A stretch of DNA of 64,000 bases from Bradyrhizobium sp. B124 (GTDB lineage: Bacteria; Pseudomonadota; Alphaproteobacteria; Rhizobiales; Xanthobacteraceae). Both the position numbers and the translations under genes were made by a program. The notes under the pieces are model-generated. The model saw only the letters and a program-made list of their open reading frames with translations. It made no database searches and was not told where the DNA came from. Location of the stretch: assembly GCF_038967635.1 (NCBI RefSeq), contig NZ_CP152413.1:1054001-1118000 (forward strand), given 5' to 3'. Shown here piece by piece: positions 33,039 through 44,264 of this stretch (positions within the stretch are counted from its first letter, which is position 1; each line of letters begins with the position of its first letter).

Positions 33039-33425
33039 TGTTTTTGTCCCGCAAGCTTGTGCTTCTTTTTCTTGAACCGGTTGCGGCTCTCTGACGGAGC
33101 CTCCTCCGGCTGCCCGCCTGCCCTGAGATCCCCCTCTGGCAGGCGTAGCGGTAGGATTAGAGGCCACGCGCGGTTTTTAGGCAAGCCGGTTCGCGCAGCA
33201 GTCGGTAGGAACACGGTGGCAATTCTAAGAAAGCGCAGGGAAAGAGACGAATATTCTCGCAGGGAGTGGATAAATCCCCCGGTTGTACCGACCCGGCCCT
33301 CGCCTCGCTCAGCGGCCCGCCCGGACCCGAGCCTGGCCTGCTTCCCCCGGCGGGTGACCGCCGAGACTTCGCGCCAGTCTACCGGCGAGTGCCGGCCCTG
33401 GCGTATTGGGTCAGGCATTTCGGGG
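33039..33425. other. Intergenic region between ntrX and hfq
   Basis: No independent gene is supported. The part up to 33167 keeps the hfq frame open (see hfq). On the minus strand GCCTGCC and GGCAGGC (about 33115-33145) can pair, as can the GGAGGAGGCTCC self-complement near 33095, so the hfq leader may be structured. An hfq promoter is expected here, because the gap after ntrX is long. Confidence 0.45.
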
Positions 33426-34796
33426 TCAGCCGACCCCGAGCGCCTTCAGCTTGCGATGCAGCGCCGAGCGTTCCATGCCGACGAACTCCGCGGTGCGCGA
33501 GATGTTGCCGGAGAAGCGGCTGATCTGGGCGATCAGATAATCGCGCTCGAACACCTCGCGCGCCTCGCGCAGCGGCAAGCCCATGATGTGCTCGCCATTG
33601 TTGGAGGTCGGCATCGCCGGCACCATGGAGCCGACGTCCTGCGGCAGCATGTCGGCGGTGATGATCGCCTCCGGCCCGCCGCCGGCCAGGATCATCACGC
33701 GCTCGACGTTGTTGCGGAGCTGGCGGACGTTGCCCGGCCAGACATGCGACTGCAGCACGGCCATCGCGTCTTGCCCGATCTGCCGCTTCGGCAGGCCGGT
33801 GGCCGCCGAGATCTGATCCATGAAATAGTCGATCAGCTCGGGGATGTCCTCGCGGCGCTCCGACAGCGGCGGCACCCGGATCGGCACCACCGAGAGGCGA
33901 TGATAGAGATCCTCGCGGAAACGGCCCGCCGCGATCTCCTCCTCGAGGTTGCGCGCGGTCGAGGAGATGATGCGGACGTCGACATGGACCTTGCCGGTGC
34001 CGCCCTGGCGCTGGAAGGTCTGATCGACCAGCACGCGCAGGATCTTGTTCTGCGTCTCGCGCGGCATGTCCGCGATCTCGTCGATGAACAGCGTGCCGCC
34101 ATGCGCCTCCTCGAGCGCGCCGGCCTTGCGCTGCTGCTCGCCGTTCGATCCCTCGATGCCGAACAGCTCGATCTCCATGCGCTCGGGCGTGATCGCGGCC
34201 GCATTGATCACCACGAACGGCCCCTCGGCGCGCCCGGAGGCATGATGCAGCGTGCGCGCGGCGAGTTCCTTGCCGGCGCCGGAGGGACCGACGATCAGGA
34301 TGCGGCTGTTGGCCTTGGCGGCGCGGTCGATGGTCTGGCGCAGCTGGTTCATGCAGGCCGAGCGGCCGGTCAGGACGCTCGCTGCCGGCGCCAGTTGCTT
34401 GAGCTCCTTCACCTCGCGCTTGAGCCGCGATGTCTCCAGCGCCCGCGTCGCCACCAGGATCAGCCGGTCCGACTTGAACGGCTTCTCGATGAAGTCATAG
34501 GCGCCGCGCTTGATCGCCGCGACGGCGGTTTCGATGTTGCCGTGGCCGGAGATCATCACGACCGGCAGATCGGCATTGTCCTTCTTGATCTGCTCGAGCA
34601 GTTGCAGGCCGTCGAGCTTGGAGCCCTGCAGCCAGATGTCGAGGAAGACCAGGTTCGGGCGGCGGTTGGCGATCTCGGCAAGCGCCGAATCGCTGTCGCG
34701 CGCGGTGCGCGTGGAAAACCCCTCATCGTCCAGGATACCCGCAACGAGGTCACGAATGTCAGCTTCGTCGTCGACAATCAGAATGTCACTTGCCAT
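33426..34796 (-). CDS. ntrX: Nitrogen assimilation response regulator NtrX
   Basis: The 456-residue regulator has a receiver domain (ILIVDDEADIRDLVAG; phospho-acceptor in LVFLDIWLQG), an AAA+ domain (Walker A GPSGAGKE, Walker B GGTLFIDEIADMP) and a Fis-type helix-turn-helix at the end (ISRTAEFVGMERSALHRKL). The GAFTGA loop that contacts sigma-54 is absent; the position reads FGIEGSNGEQQRKAGALEEA. Alphaproteobacterial NtrX proteins are known for this and probably act without sigma-54. It is 17 bases after ntrY and would receive phosphate from it. Confidence 0.95.
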   Translation of the reverse strand: MASDILIVDDEADIRDLVAGILDDEGFSTRTARDSDSALAEIANRRPNLVFLDIWLQGSKLDGLQLLEQIKKDNADLPVVMISGHGNIETAVAAIKRGAYDFIEKPFKSDRLILVATRALETSRLKREVKELKQLAPAASVLTGRSACMNQLRQTIDRAAKANSRILIVGPSGAGKELAARTLHHASGRAEGPFVVINAAAITPERMEIELFGIEGSNGEQQRKAGALEEAHGGTLFIDEIADMPRETQNKILRVLVDQTFQRQGGTGKVHVDVRIISSTARNLEEEIAAGRFREDLYHRLSVVPIRVPPLSERREDIPELIDYFMDQISAATGLPKRQIGQDAMAVLQSHVWPGNVRQLRNNVERVMILAGGGPEAIITADMLPQDVGSMVPAMPTSNNGEHIMGLPLREAREVFERDYLIAQISRFSGNISRTAEFVGMERSALHRKLKALGVG

Positions 34797-34813
34797 GGGT
34801 TACACCTGCGTTG

Positions 34814-37270
34814 TCAGTCGCCCGTCGCGGCTTTGATTCTTGGCTGTTGGCTTCTTGGCTCTTGTGCATTTGGCTCTTGGTTATTTGGTTCTTGCTGGTC
34901 GGGTTCTTGGATTGGCTGTTGGATTTTTGGTTCATTGTTGGTCGCCTGTGCCGGGCCGTTGGTCGGCTCTTGCGGCGGATTTTTTTCGCCGACGGGGTCG
35001 GATGATTTCGCGTCCGGCTTTTGCTCCTTGTTCTCCGGCTTGGCCGCCTGGCCCGTGACGGAAAAGCGCAGCCGCATCCAGGCCCCGCGCTGGCCCTCAC
35101 GAAAATCCGACGCGTCCTTGAGCTCGATGCGGCCGCCATGGTCTTCGAGAACACGGCCGACGATCGCGAGTCCAAGACCGGTGCCCTTCGCCCGCGTCGT
35201 AACATAGGGCTCGAGCAGCCGCGAACGGGCAACCTTGGGCAGGCCGATGCCGTTGTCGACGACGTCGATCAGGATGTCGTCACCCTCGCGCTGCGCCACG
35301 ACGTCGATGCGGCCCTTGCCGAGCTCCTCGCGTGGGACCTGCTCGATCGCCTCGGTCGCGTTCTTGATGATGTTGGTCAGCGCCTGCGAGATCAGCCTGC
35401 GGTCGAACTGTGCCGGCAGCGGCGCCTGCTTGATGTCGGCCTCGATGTCGAGATCGGGATGCGCGACCTTCATCAGGAACACGGCCTGACGCACCACGTC
35501 GGCGACGTCCTCGCCTTCCATCACCGGCTTCGGCATCCGCGCGAAGCGCGAGAACTCGTCGACCATGCGCCTGATGTCGTCGACCTGGCGCACGATGGTG
35601 TCGGTGCACTGCTCGAAGATCGACTTGTCCTTCTCCTCAGTGATGGTCTTGCCGAACTTGCGGCGGATCCGCTCTGCGGAGAGCTGGATCGGGGTCAGCG
35701 GGTTCTTGATCTCGTGGGCGATGCGGCGGGCGACGTCGCCCCAGGCCGAGGTGCGCTGCGCGGAGACCAGTTCGGTGATGTCGTCGAGCGTGATGATGTA
35801 GCTGTCGCGCGACTGGCTGGTCTGCTCGGCCGAGACGCGAACCGACAGATTGCGCTCATTGCCGTCTCGCAGGATCGTGACCTGCCCCTGCACCAGGCGC
35901 TGCGTGCCCTCGCGTGCGGTCTTCATCATCTCGTCGAGCTCGGGCAGCACGTCCGAGAGCGGATGGCCGAGCGTCTCCGACTCGGCATGCCCGATCAGCT
36001 TCTCCGCCGACCGGTTGAGGACGCCGATGGTGCCCGACGCGTCGACCCCGATGATCCCGGCGCTGGCCGACGACAGCACCGCCTCGATGAAGCGGCGGCG
36101 GCTGTCGATGGTCTCGCTGGCGTCGACCAGCTCGTTGCGCTGGGTGCGCAGCTCCTGGGTCATCTTGTTGAAGATTTCGCCGAGCATCGCGAGGTCGCTT
36201 GCCGATTTGTGGACCGGCACCTGGACATTGAGGTTGCCGGTCGAGACCTCGCTCGCGGCGCCCATCAGCTGGCGGATCGGCGACACCAGCCCGTTGGCGA
36301 AATTCAGGCCGATCAGCACCGAAGCCATCAGGATGGTCAGCGCGATCACCGCGAACATCAGCGCGAACGCGACCTGGATGCCGAGCCGGCGGGTCTCGAG
36401 CTGGGCATACTCGGCGGCACTGGTCTGGGTCTGCTTGAGCTGGGCGACGACGGCCGGATCGAGCAGACGCGCCACGTAAAGGAACATGTCGTCATAGGCC
36501 CGCAGCCGGACCACGGAGGCGACGTAGTTCTCCGGGAAGACCGAAATCTTCGGCTCGGTCTCGTTGATGTCCTTCAGGATGTCGGGTGGCGGTGCTTCAT
36601 AGTTGAAGCGAACGCCGGTTTCAGCGCTGGCGACGATCTTGCCGTCCTTGTCCATCAGCACCGCGACCGGCAGGTTGCGCGCCTCGGCGCCGGCGGTCAG
36701 GAGTTGCAGGAACGTCATGCGATCCTGATCGTAGAGCGGCCGCGCATGGGCGAGGTCGTTGGCCATCGCCAGCGTGTCGCCGTTGATGAGTTGTGCGTGC
36801 TCCTGCATGTAGGCGCTGGCGATCGTCAGCGAGTTCTGGATCACCTGCTTGGTGGGGCCCGAGAACAGCCGGTCGAGGCCGCGCTCGATGGTGACGTTGG
36901 CGACGATCGACACCAGCACGGCGGGCAGCACCGCGATCACCGAGAACAGGCCGACGATCTGGACATGCAGCCGTGCCGCCGCCCGGCCCCGCCGTCTCGC
37001 CTGCACCATCTGCCAGACTTCCCGGACGATGATGCCGACCAGCAGCAGGATCGTGGCGGCGTTGATCATCAGGAAGGAGCGGACGACGTCTGAGGTCGGC
37101 TCGATCGGGGTCAGGCCGGTCAGCACCACGAAGGTGAGGAAGCCGGACAGCAGCGCGATCGCCACGGCAAACGGCGCCAGCCAGCGCCGCAGCGGGAAGC
37201 CCCGCGCCTCTGCAGTGGGCTCGGCCGGGGGCGCGTGTAACGTTGAAGCGGTGGTGTCTGCGCTGGTCAT
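34814..37270 (-). CDS. ntrY: Nitrogen regulation sensor histidine kinase NtrY
   Basis: The 818-residue membrane kinase has N-terminal membrane spans (APFAVAIALLSGFLTFVVL; MINAATILLLVGIIVREVW), a periplasmic part, HAMP, PAS, and the kinase core. The phospho-acceptor His is in [18 protein letters not shown], and the ATP site shows DNGIGLPK and KGTGLGLAIVGRVLEDHGG. About 70 C-terminal residues are low-complexity with repeats of QEPNNQEPNAQEP type, which is unusual. The start is the ATG at 37270. It lies downstream of ntrC with a 180-base gap that probably holds its own promoter. Confidence 0.95.
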   Translation of the reverse strand: MTSADTTASTLHAPPAEPTAEARGFPLRRWLAPFAVAIALLSGFLTFVVLTGLTPIEPTSDVVRSFLMINAATILLLVGIIVREVWQMVQARRRGRAAARLHVQIVGLFSVIAVLPAVLVSIVANVTIERGLDRLFSGPTKQVIQNSLTIASAYMQEHAQLINGDTLAMANDLAHARPLYDQDRMTFLQLLTAGAEARNLPVAVLMDKDGKIVASAETGVRFNYEAPPPDILKDINETEPKISVFPENYVASVVRLRAYDDMFLYVARLLDPAVVAQLKQTQTSAAEYAQLETRRLGIQVAFALMFAVIALTILMASVLIGLNFANGLVSPIRQLMGAASEVSTGNLNVQVPVHKSASDLAMLGEIFNKMTQELRTQRNELVDASETIDSRRRFIEAVLSSASAGIIGVDASGTIGVLNRSAEKLIGHAESETLGHPLSDVLPELDEMMKTAREGTQRLVQGQVTILRDGNERNLSVRVSAEQTSQSRDSYIITLDDITELVSAQRTSAWGDVARRIAHEIKNPLTPIQLSAERIRRKFGKTITEEKDKSIFEQCTDTIVRQVDDIRRMVDEFSRFARMPKPVMEGEDVADVVRQAVFLMKVAHPDLDIEADIKQAPLPAQFDRRLISQALTNIIKNATEAIEQVPREELGKGRIDVVAQREGDDILIDVVDNGIGLPKVARSRLLEPYVTTRAKGTGLGLAIVGRVLEDHGGRIELKDASDFREGQRGAWMRLRFSVTGQAAKPENKEQKPDAKSSDPVGEKNPPQEPTNGPAQATNNEPKIQQPIQEPDQQEPNNQEPNAQEPRSQQPRIKAATGD

Positions 37271-37450
37271 ACCGGCAATTGAGCTGAGAGCGATCGCCCG
37301 CGGGAATTGCGAACTGATGCAATCATATCACAATGTTGCCGAATTGCGACATTTCCGCGGCGCAAACCGCGGTGCGGCGCCGTGTCCCTCAAAACCATTT
37401 GTGACTACTCAAAAACGGTTGCGAGGCTCGCGCCCCGCCCCGTCTCAGCC

Positions 37451-38893
<1,443 letters not shown>

Positions 38894-38902
38894 TGTTGTT
38901 CC

Positions 38903-40069
38903 TCATCGTGAGGCAGGCGAGGACGTACCCGGAACGTCATCGCGGTTGCTGTGATCGTGTTGCTTGGCGGCGCTGTACATCGGCATCAGCACGCGGAAGG
39001 TGGTCTTACGCGGCTGCGACTCGCATTCGATGATGCCGCCGTGATCGCCGACGATCTTGGCGACCAGCGCGAGGCCGAGTCCGCTGCCGGTCTGCTTGGT
39101 GGTGACGAAGGGATCGAACAGGTTCGGCAACAGGTCTTCCGGCACGCCTGAGCCGTTGTCCTTGACGCAGAATTCCAGCGGCAGCGAGACCCGCGATTTC
39201 TTGCCGGGCACTGACAGCCGCACACCAGGCCGGAACGCCGTGGTGAGGTGGATCTCCGCATCGGTGCCGAGATCGGCAACCGCTTCGGCGGCGTTCTTCA
39301 CGAGGTTGAGGAAGACCTGGATCAACTGGTCCTGGTTGGCCAGCACCGGCGGAAGCGACGGATCATAGTCCTCGATGAAACGGACGTTGCGGGCGAAGCC
39401 CGATTGCGCGAGGCGCTTCACATGGTCGAGCACCGAATGGATGTTGACCGGGCCGCGCGCCACCGGACGGTCGTCGCCGAACACTTCCATGCGGTCGACC
39501 AGCGTCACGATGCGGTCTGCCTCGTCGCAGATCAGCCGCGTCAGCAGCCGATCCTCCGAGGAAGCCTGCTGCTCGAGGAGCTGCGCGGCGCCGCGGATGC
39601 CGGACAGCGGATTCTTGATCTCATGGGCAAGCATCGCGGCCAGCGCGATCACCGAGCGCGCCGCGCTGCGATGGGTGAGCTGGCGATCCATCTTGTCGGC
39701 GATGGTGCGCTCCTGCAGCATCACCACGATATGTCCGGGCCGCTCGGTCAGCGGCGCGACGTGCAGGTCGACCTGACGATCGCCGCCGATCCGCGGCGTG
39801 CCGAGATCGACCTTGTATTCGTTGACCGGCGAACCGCTCGCCCGCACCTGCTCGATCAGCGCGAGCAGCGGACTGCCGAACGGCACCAGCTCCTTCAGCG
39901 ACTGCCGGCGCAAGAACTGCGTCGAGATCTCGAAGAAAGATTCGGCGGCGATGTTGGCATCGACGATCCGTCCGTCGGGTGCGACCAGCAGCACCGGATT
40001 GGGCAGCGCGTTGAGGATGGCCTCGCCGTCGGTGGGCACGGGTCGGCGAAATTCCATGGCTGACGTCAT
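38903..40069 (-). CDS. ntrB: Nitrogen regulation histidine kinase NtrB
   Basis: The 388-residue soluble kinase has an N-terminal PAS domain ([20 protein letters not shown]), the HisKA segment [20 protein letters not shown] with the phospho-acceptor His, and the ATPase core ([40 protein letters not shown]). It phosphorylates NtrC and is switched to phosphatase by PII. Its ATG overlaps the dusB stop by 4 bases, so dusB, ntrB and ntrC form one operon, as in Rhizobium and Rhodobacter (nifR3-ntrB-ntrC). Confidence 0.97.
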   Translation of the reverse strand: MTSAMEFRRPVPTDGEAILNALPNPVLLVAPDGRIVDANIAAESFFEISTQFLRRQSLKELVPFGSPLLALIEQVRASGSPVNEYKVDLGTPRIGGDRQVDLHVAPLTERPGHIVVMLQERTIADKMDRQLTHRSAARSVIALAAMLAHEIKNPLSGIRGAAQLLEQQASSEDRLLTRLICDEADRIVTLVDRMEVFGDDRPVARGPVNIHSVLDHVKRLAQSGFARNVRFIEDYDPSLPPVLANQDQLIQVFLNLVKNAAEAVADLGTDAEIHLTTAFRPGVRLSVPGKKSRVSLPLEFCVKDNGSGVPEDLLPNLFDPFVTTKQTGSGLGLALVAKIVGDHGGIIECESQPRKTTFRVLMPMYSAAKQHDHSNRDDVPGTSSPASR

Positions 40070-41100
40070 GCGGCAGCACTCCAGGCAAAGTCGTCATAGG
40101 CGTCCTCGAGCGCGCGATGCACGCTGGACGGCTGCTCCGAGGTCAGGATTGCCTGCCGCCAGGTCTTCAACGTTGCCGCCGGCGCGCAGCTATAGGCCGC
40201 AGCAGTCTCCAGCGCCCAGCCGAGATGCTTGCGCGCATGCCTGAGCCCGATACGCAGGCCATAGTGGCTGCAGACCTCGTCATAGAGCGCGCGAACATGC
40301 TTGAGTTGCTCGGCGAGCGACGGCGCAGCCTCGGCGACCCCGGTCTCGAGCCGGCGACCGATCTGGCCGGGCAGCCAGGGCTGGCCCTGCGCGCCGCGCC
40401 CGATCATGACGGCGTCGGCGCCCGACATCTCCAGCGCGCCGACCGCCCTGTCGAACGAGGTGATGTCGCCGTTGACCACGACCGGGATCGTGACGGCGTC
40501 CTTGACCGCGCGCACCGCGTTCCAGTTGGCCTCGCCCTTGTAGAACTGGCAGCGGGTGCGGCCATGCACGGTGATCATCTGCACACCTGATGCCTCGGCG
40601 CGGCGCGCCAGTTCGGGCGCATTGAGCGAGCGATCGTCCCAGCCGAGTCGCATCTTCAGCGTCACCGGCACCTTGACCGCAGACAGCGTCGCCTCGATCA
40701 GCGTCACCGCGTGGTCGAGGTCGCGCATCAGGGCCGAGCCGGACTGGCCGCCGGTCACATGGCGTGCCGGGCAGCCCATGTTGATATCGATGATGTCGGC
40801 GCCGGCGCCCTCGGCGATCCGCGCGCCCTCCGCCATCCAATAGGTCTCGCAGCCGGCGAGCTGAACCACATGCGGCCCGATCCCGGCTGCCTCACAACGC
40901 AGCTTCGACATTGGCTTGCCGTTCACCAGATCGTCGCTGGCGGTCATCTCGGAGACCACCAGCCCGGCGCCCAAGGTGGCGGCGAGTCGCCGGAAGGGCG
41001 CGTCGGTGATGCCGGACATGGGCGCGAGGAGAACCCGGTTGGCGACAGCAATATCGCCTATCTTCAATGGGTTACGAGGAGTACTTTGCACGCCGGTCAC
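40066..41100 (-). CDS. dusB: tRNA-dihydrouridine synthase B
   Basis: The 344-residue flavoenzyme reduces specific uridines in the D-loop of tRNA with NADPH. It has the Dus hallmarks: [18 protein letters not shown], the [20 protein letters not shown] segment with the catalytic Cys, and [19 protein letters not shown]. It was first named nifR3 in Rhodobacter because of its operon with ntrBC, which is the arrangement here. It is divergent from ispDF. The start at 41100 keeps the family N-terminus. Confidence 0.95.
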   Translation of the reverse strand: MTGVQSTPRNPLKIGDIAVANRVLLAPMSGITDAPFRRLAATLGAGLVVSEMTASDDLVNGKPMSKLRCEAAGIGPHVVQLAGCETYWMAEGARIAEGAGADIIDINMGCPARHVTGGQSGSALMRDLDHAVTLIEATLSAVKVPVTLKMRLGWDDRSLNAPELARRAEASGVQMITVHGRTRCQFYKGEANWNAVRAVKDAVTIPVVVNGDITSFDRAVGALEMSGADAVMIGRGAQGQPWLPGQIGRRLETGVAEAAPSLAEQLKHVRALYDEVCSHYGLRIGLRHARKHLGWALETAAAYSCAPAATLKTWRQAILTSEQPSSVHRALEDAYDDFAWSAAA

Positions 41101-41352
41101 AGCCGTCTCGTCGTTCTGTCAGCCACGCCATTGCAGCCGACGCCATCTATTCTGCGCACAATTCTTGTGCAGTCAAGGCTCATGCCTACGGTTTAGACAT
41201 TCCTAGCACCTGTGCAAGTGCACTGCAACAAAATCTGCTTTTCCCACAGTCATCGGCAAACGCTCTGTTTTTGCGCAGCGGTCATGCTAAGGGCTGTGCG
41301 CGGCGGTCCCCGCCGCTCCCCTCATCCCCGATTCGTCTGTCACTGGTACAAC

Positions 41353-42564
41353 ATGTCGAAGCCTGAGCGTACCGCAGCCATCCTTGTCGCAGCCGGCCGT
41401 GGACTGCGCGCCGGCGCAGGCGGACCAAAGCAGTACCGGACGATCGGCGGACAGACGGTGATCTACCGCGCCATGGAGGCGTTCTCCGGACACCCCGACG
41501 TGTTTGTGGTGCAGCCGGTGGTCAATCCCGATGATGCCGCGCTGTTCGATGAAGCGGTGGCTGGCCTCCGCCATCAACCGCCGACGCCGGGCGGCGCGAC
41601 CCGGCAGGCCTCGGTCCATGCCGGGCTCGAGGCGCTCGCGAGCGCGAAGCCCGATATCGTGCTGATCCACGATGCCGCGCGCCCCTTCGTCACCGCGGCC
41701 GTGATCTCGCGCGCGATCGCCGCGGCCGGCCGGACCGGCGCTGCGATCCCCGTGATTCCCGTCACCGACACGATCAAGGTCACCGGCGATGCCGGCGATG
41801 TCGAGGCGACGCCGGAGCGCGCCCGCTTGCGGATCGCGCAGACGCCCCAGGCATTTCGTTTCGACGTAATATTGGAGGCGCATCGTCGTGCCGCGCGCGA
41901 GGGCCGCAGCGATTTCACCGACGATGCCGCGCTGGCTGAATGGGCGGGATTGACCGTTGCGACGTTTGAAGGCGATGCTGCCAACATGAAACTCACCACC
42001 CCCGAAGATTTCGTGCGCGAGGAAGCGCGGCTCGCAAGCCAGCTCGGCGACATCAGGACCGGCACCGGTTACGACGTGCACGCCTTTGGCGACGGCGACC
42101 ATGTCATGATCTGCGGCGTCCGCGTGCCGCACACGAAGGGATTCCTGGCCCATTCCGACGGCGATGTCGGGCTGCATGCGCTGGTCGACGCGATCCTCGG
42201 CGCGCTGGCCGACGGCGACATCGGCTCGCACTTCCCGCCGAGCGACGCCAAGTGGAAGGGCGCCTCCTCCGACCAGTTCCTGAAATATGCCGTTGAGCGC
42301 GTCACCGCGCGCGGCGGGCGGATCGCCAATCTCGAGGTGACGCTGATCTGCGAGCGGCCGAAGATCGGCCCGCTGCGCGACACCATGCGGGCGAAGATCG
42401 CGGAGATCTCCGGCGTCCACATCTCGCGCGTGGCGGTCAAGGCCACCACCAGCGAGCGGCTCGGCTTCACCGGCCGCGAGGAAGGCATCGCGGCGACCGC
42501 GAGCGCCACGGTCCGCCTGCCTTGGGACGATAAAGGTTGGGACGAAAAAGGCTGGGGTGCCTGA
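41353..42564 (+). CDS. ispDF: Bifunctional IspD/IspF of the MEP isoprenoid pathway
   Basis: The 403-residue fusion joins two non-consecutive MEP-pathway steps. Residues 1-225 are IspD (CDP-ME synthase) with [20 protein letters not shown] and [11 protein letters not shown]. Residues about 233-395 are IspF (MEcPP synthase) with [40 protein letters not shown] and [17 protein letters not shown], holding the zinc ligands. The fusion is characteristic of alphaproteobacteria. The ATG at 41353 is the family start. Its stop lies within the pncC gene start. Confidence 0.97.
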   Translation: MSKPERTAAILVAAGRGLRAGAGGPKQYRTIGGQTVIYRAMEAFSGHPDVFVVQPVVNPDDAALFDEAVAGLRHQPPTPGGATRQASVHAGLEALASAKPDIVLIHDAARPFVTAAVISRAIAAAGRTGAAIPVIPVTDTIKVTGDAGDVEATPERARLRIAQTPQAFRFDVILEAHRRAAREGRSDFTDDAALAEWAGLTVATFEGDAANMKLTTPEDFVREEARLASQLGDIRTGTGYDVHAFGDGDHVMICGVRVPHTKGFLAHSDGDVGLHALVDAILGALADGDIGSHFPPSDAKWKGASSDQFLKYAVERVTARGGRIANLEVTLICERPKIGPLRDTMRAKIAEISGVHISRVAVKATTSERLGFTGREEGIAATASATVRLPWDDKGWDEKGWGA

Positions 42565-43165
42565 CATGGGCGGCAGCGACGCTCGTGCCCTCTCCCGCGC
42601 GCTGCTCGACCTGTGCCGGATGCGCAAGCTGACCATCGCGACCGCCGAGTCCTGCACCGGGGGCCTGGTCGCGGGCGCGCTCACCGATATCCCCGGCTCT
42701 TCCGACGTGATCGACCGCGGCTTCGTCACCTATTCGAACGAGGCCAAGCGGGCGATGCTCGGCGTCAAGGCGGCAACGCTGGAGACGTTCGGCGCGGTGA
42801 GCAAGGAAACCGCGACCGCGATGGCGATCGGCGCACTGGAAAAGGCCGGCGTCGACCTTGCGGTCTCGATCACCGGGATCGCGGGCCCCGGCGGCGCGAC
42901 GCCGGGCAAGCCGGTCGGCCTGGTGCACTTCGCCGTCGCCGCGCGCGACGGCCGTATCGTTCATCGGGAGCAACGATTTGGCGCGATCGGCCGCAGCACG
43001 GTGCGGCAGCGCTCGGTGGTCGAGGCGCTCCGCATGCTGATCGAGCTCGCGCGGCCGCCGCAGGCCGCAAAGCCGCGCCGCGAGGCTGCCAGCCGATTGC
43101 GGCCGCGCGTGGCCCGGTCGCCGCGAAGCCATGCCGCGAAGCGCCGGCGGCCGCCACGCGGATAG
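42557..43165 (+). CDS. pncC: CinA-family nicotinamide-nucleotide amidohydrolase
   Basis: The 202-residue protein is the CinA C-terminal domain alone: [17 protein letters not shown] with the catalytic Ser, [13 protein letters not shown], and [20 protein letters not shown]. PncC deamidates nicotinamide mononucleotide in pyridine nucleotide recycling. Start options are GTG 42557 (overlapping ispDF by 8) and ATG 42566 (just after it). The last about 40 residues are Arg/Ala/Pro-rich ([18 protein letters not shown]), an extension beyond the family domain of unknown use. Confidence 0.9.
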   Translation: MPDMGGSDARALSRALLDLCRMRKLTIATAESCTGGLVAGALTDIPGSSDVIDRGFVTYSNEAKRAMLGVKAATLETFGAVSKETATAMAIGALEKAGVDLAVSITGIAGPGGATPGKPVGLVHFAVAARDGRIVHREQRFGAIGRSTVRQRSVVEALRMLIELARPPQAAKPRREAASRLRPRVARSPRSHAAKRRRPPRG

Positions 43166-43287
43166 GCCTACGCAAGTCGCATCGCGCGAAGGCCAACCTC
43201 ACACACCCCTGTGTCAACTGCGACCCAGTGCCGCTATCTCAGGTGGAACTGCGACGTCGCTTCGCCGTTTTCTATTGTTCCAACTCT

Positions 43288-43314
43288 GCTGTTTGAATTT
43301 TTTGTCCAAACAGC
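43288..43314 (+). promoter_or_regulatory. Inverted repeat in the leader of the BA14K gene
   Basis: GCTGTTTG (43288-43295) and CAAACAGC (43307-43314) are exact complements around an 11-base T-rich loop, 22 bases before the start codon. It may be an operator or an mRNA hairpin just ahead of the AAGGAG ribosome-binding site. Confidence 0.5.
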
Positions 43315-43336
43315 ATAATCCCACAACAAGGAGAAA

Positions 43337-43723
43337 ATGATGAAGTTGGGCACTTTGGTCGTGGCCGCAATCACCTCAGGCGCCATGACGCTTTCAACTA
43401 TTGCCCCCTCGTTCGCCGCACCGCTCGCGCCCGCGCGATTGCAGGACCAGCCGATCTCCGTCGAGCAGGTGCAGTATCGTCACTGGCATGGCGGCCCGCG
43501 TCACGGTTACCGCGGTGGCTACTACGGTCATCGCCATGGCGGTGGTGGAAACGGTGCTGCGATCATCGGCGGGCTTGCAGCCGGCGCGATCATCGGCGGC
43601 GCCATCGCGGCGAGCCAGGCCAAGGCCAACAACGACGCCTATTGCTCCCAGCGCTTCCGCACCTACGACCCGGCTTCGGGCACCTACATCGCGTCCGGCG
43701 GCGTGCGTCGTTCCTGCCCGTAA
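43337..43723 (+). CDS. BA14K-family exported protein
   Basis: The 128-residue protein has a signal peptide (VVAAITSGAMTLSTIAPSFA, cleavage expected at AFA-AP), a Gly/His/Tyr-rich stretch (HGGPRHGYRGGYYGHRHGGG), a short hydrophobic glycine segment (AAIIGGLAAGAIIGGAIAAS) and the BA14K signature YCSQRFRTYDPASGTYIA. The family is named after a Brucella antigen with lectin-like activity; function in this group is unknown. The ribosome-binding site is AAGGAG; ATG at 43337 or 43340. It is convergent with the Coq10/RatA gene. Confidence 0.88.
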   Translation: MMKLGTLVVAAITSGAMTLSTIAPSFAAPLAPARLQDQPISVEQVQYRHWHGGPRHGYRGGYYGHRHGGGGNGAAIIGGLAAGAIIGGAIAASQAKANNDAYCSQRFRTYDPASGTYIASGGVRRSCP

Positions 43724-43741
43724 GTCCACGCATCATCCGTC

Positions 43742-43764
43742 ATGCCCGGCCTTGCGCCGGGCAT
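43742..43764. terminator. Bidirectional-type hairpin between BA14K and coq10-like genes
   Basis: ATGCCCGGC (43742-43750) pairs with GCCGGGCAT (43756-43764) with a 5-base loop, 18 bases after the BA14K stop. It lies between convergent genes; no long T-run follows on either strand. Confidence 0.7.
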
Positions 43765-43796
43765 TTGCGTTCCGGGGATGCAACGAGACGGCTTCG

Positions 43797-44264
43797 CTAC
43801 GTTGACAGCTGAGGCTTGCCGTAGACTTGGTCCGCCCGCTTCTCGAACGCGGCGGCAAAGCGCGAGAATGCGGCATCGAACATCGAGCCCATCAGCATCG
43901 CCAGCATCCGGCTCTTGAATTCGTAGTTCAGGAAGAAGCCGACATCGCATTCGGTCTCCGACTTCGGCTCGAAGCTCCAGCGGTTCTCCAGATTGCTGAA
44001 CGGGCCGCGCAGATATTCGACCAGAATCTTCAGGTTGGGCCGATCGAGCGTCACCCTGCTGGTGAAGGTTTCGCGGACCAGCTTGAACGAGACGGTCATG
44101 TCGGCCACCACGACCTCGGTGCCGTCGTCCTTGGGCGTCCGCTGGCGGACCTTGAGCGCCTGGCACAGCGGGACGAATTCCGGATAGCGCTCGACGTCGG
44201 CGACCAAATCGAACATTTGAGGTGCGGTGTGGCGGACCCGCCGCTTGCTTGAGAATCGTGGCAT
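43797..44264 (-). CDS. Coq10/RatA-type START-domain protein
   Basis: The 155-residue protein begins MPRFSSKRRVRHTAPQMFDL and has LVADVERYPEFVPLCQALKV, matching the Coq10/RatA polyketide-cyclase-like family. Eukaryotic Coq10 binds ubiquinone; E. coli RatA was reported to affect 70S formation. In alphaproteobacteria the gene sits next to lipA, which favours the Coq10-type respiratory role (inference). Its start overlaps the stop of the P-loop gene by one base (TGATG). Confidence 0.88.
   Translation of the reverse strand: MPRFSSKRRVRHTAPQMFDLVADVERYPEFVPLCQALKVRQRTPKDDGTEVVVADMTVSFKLVRETFTSRVTLDRPNLKILVEYLRGPFSNLENRWSFEPKSETECDVGFFLNYEFKSRMLAMLMGSMFDAAFSRFAAAFEKRADQVYGKPQLST

Noticed and set aside
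35021..37093. Plus-strand open frame of 690 codons opposite ntrY
   Set aside because: It mirrors the ntrY coding pattern, shows no recognisable domain, and is explained by high GC at third codon positions.
40066..41100. Nitrogen-fixation gene cluster suggested by the name nifR3
   Set aside because: The gene is dusB; no nif or fix genes are in the window, and the ntr block is general nitrogen control.
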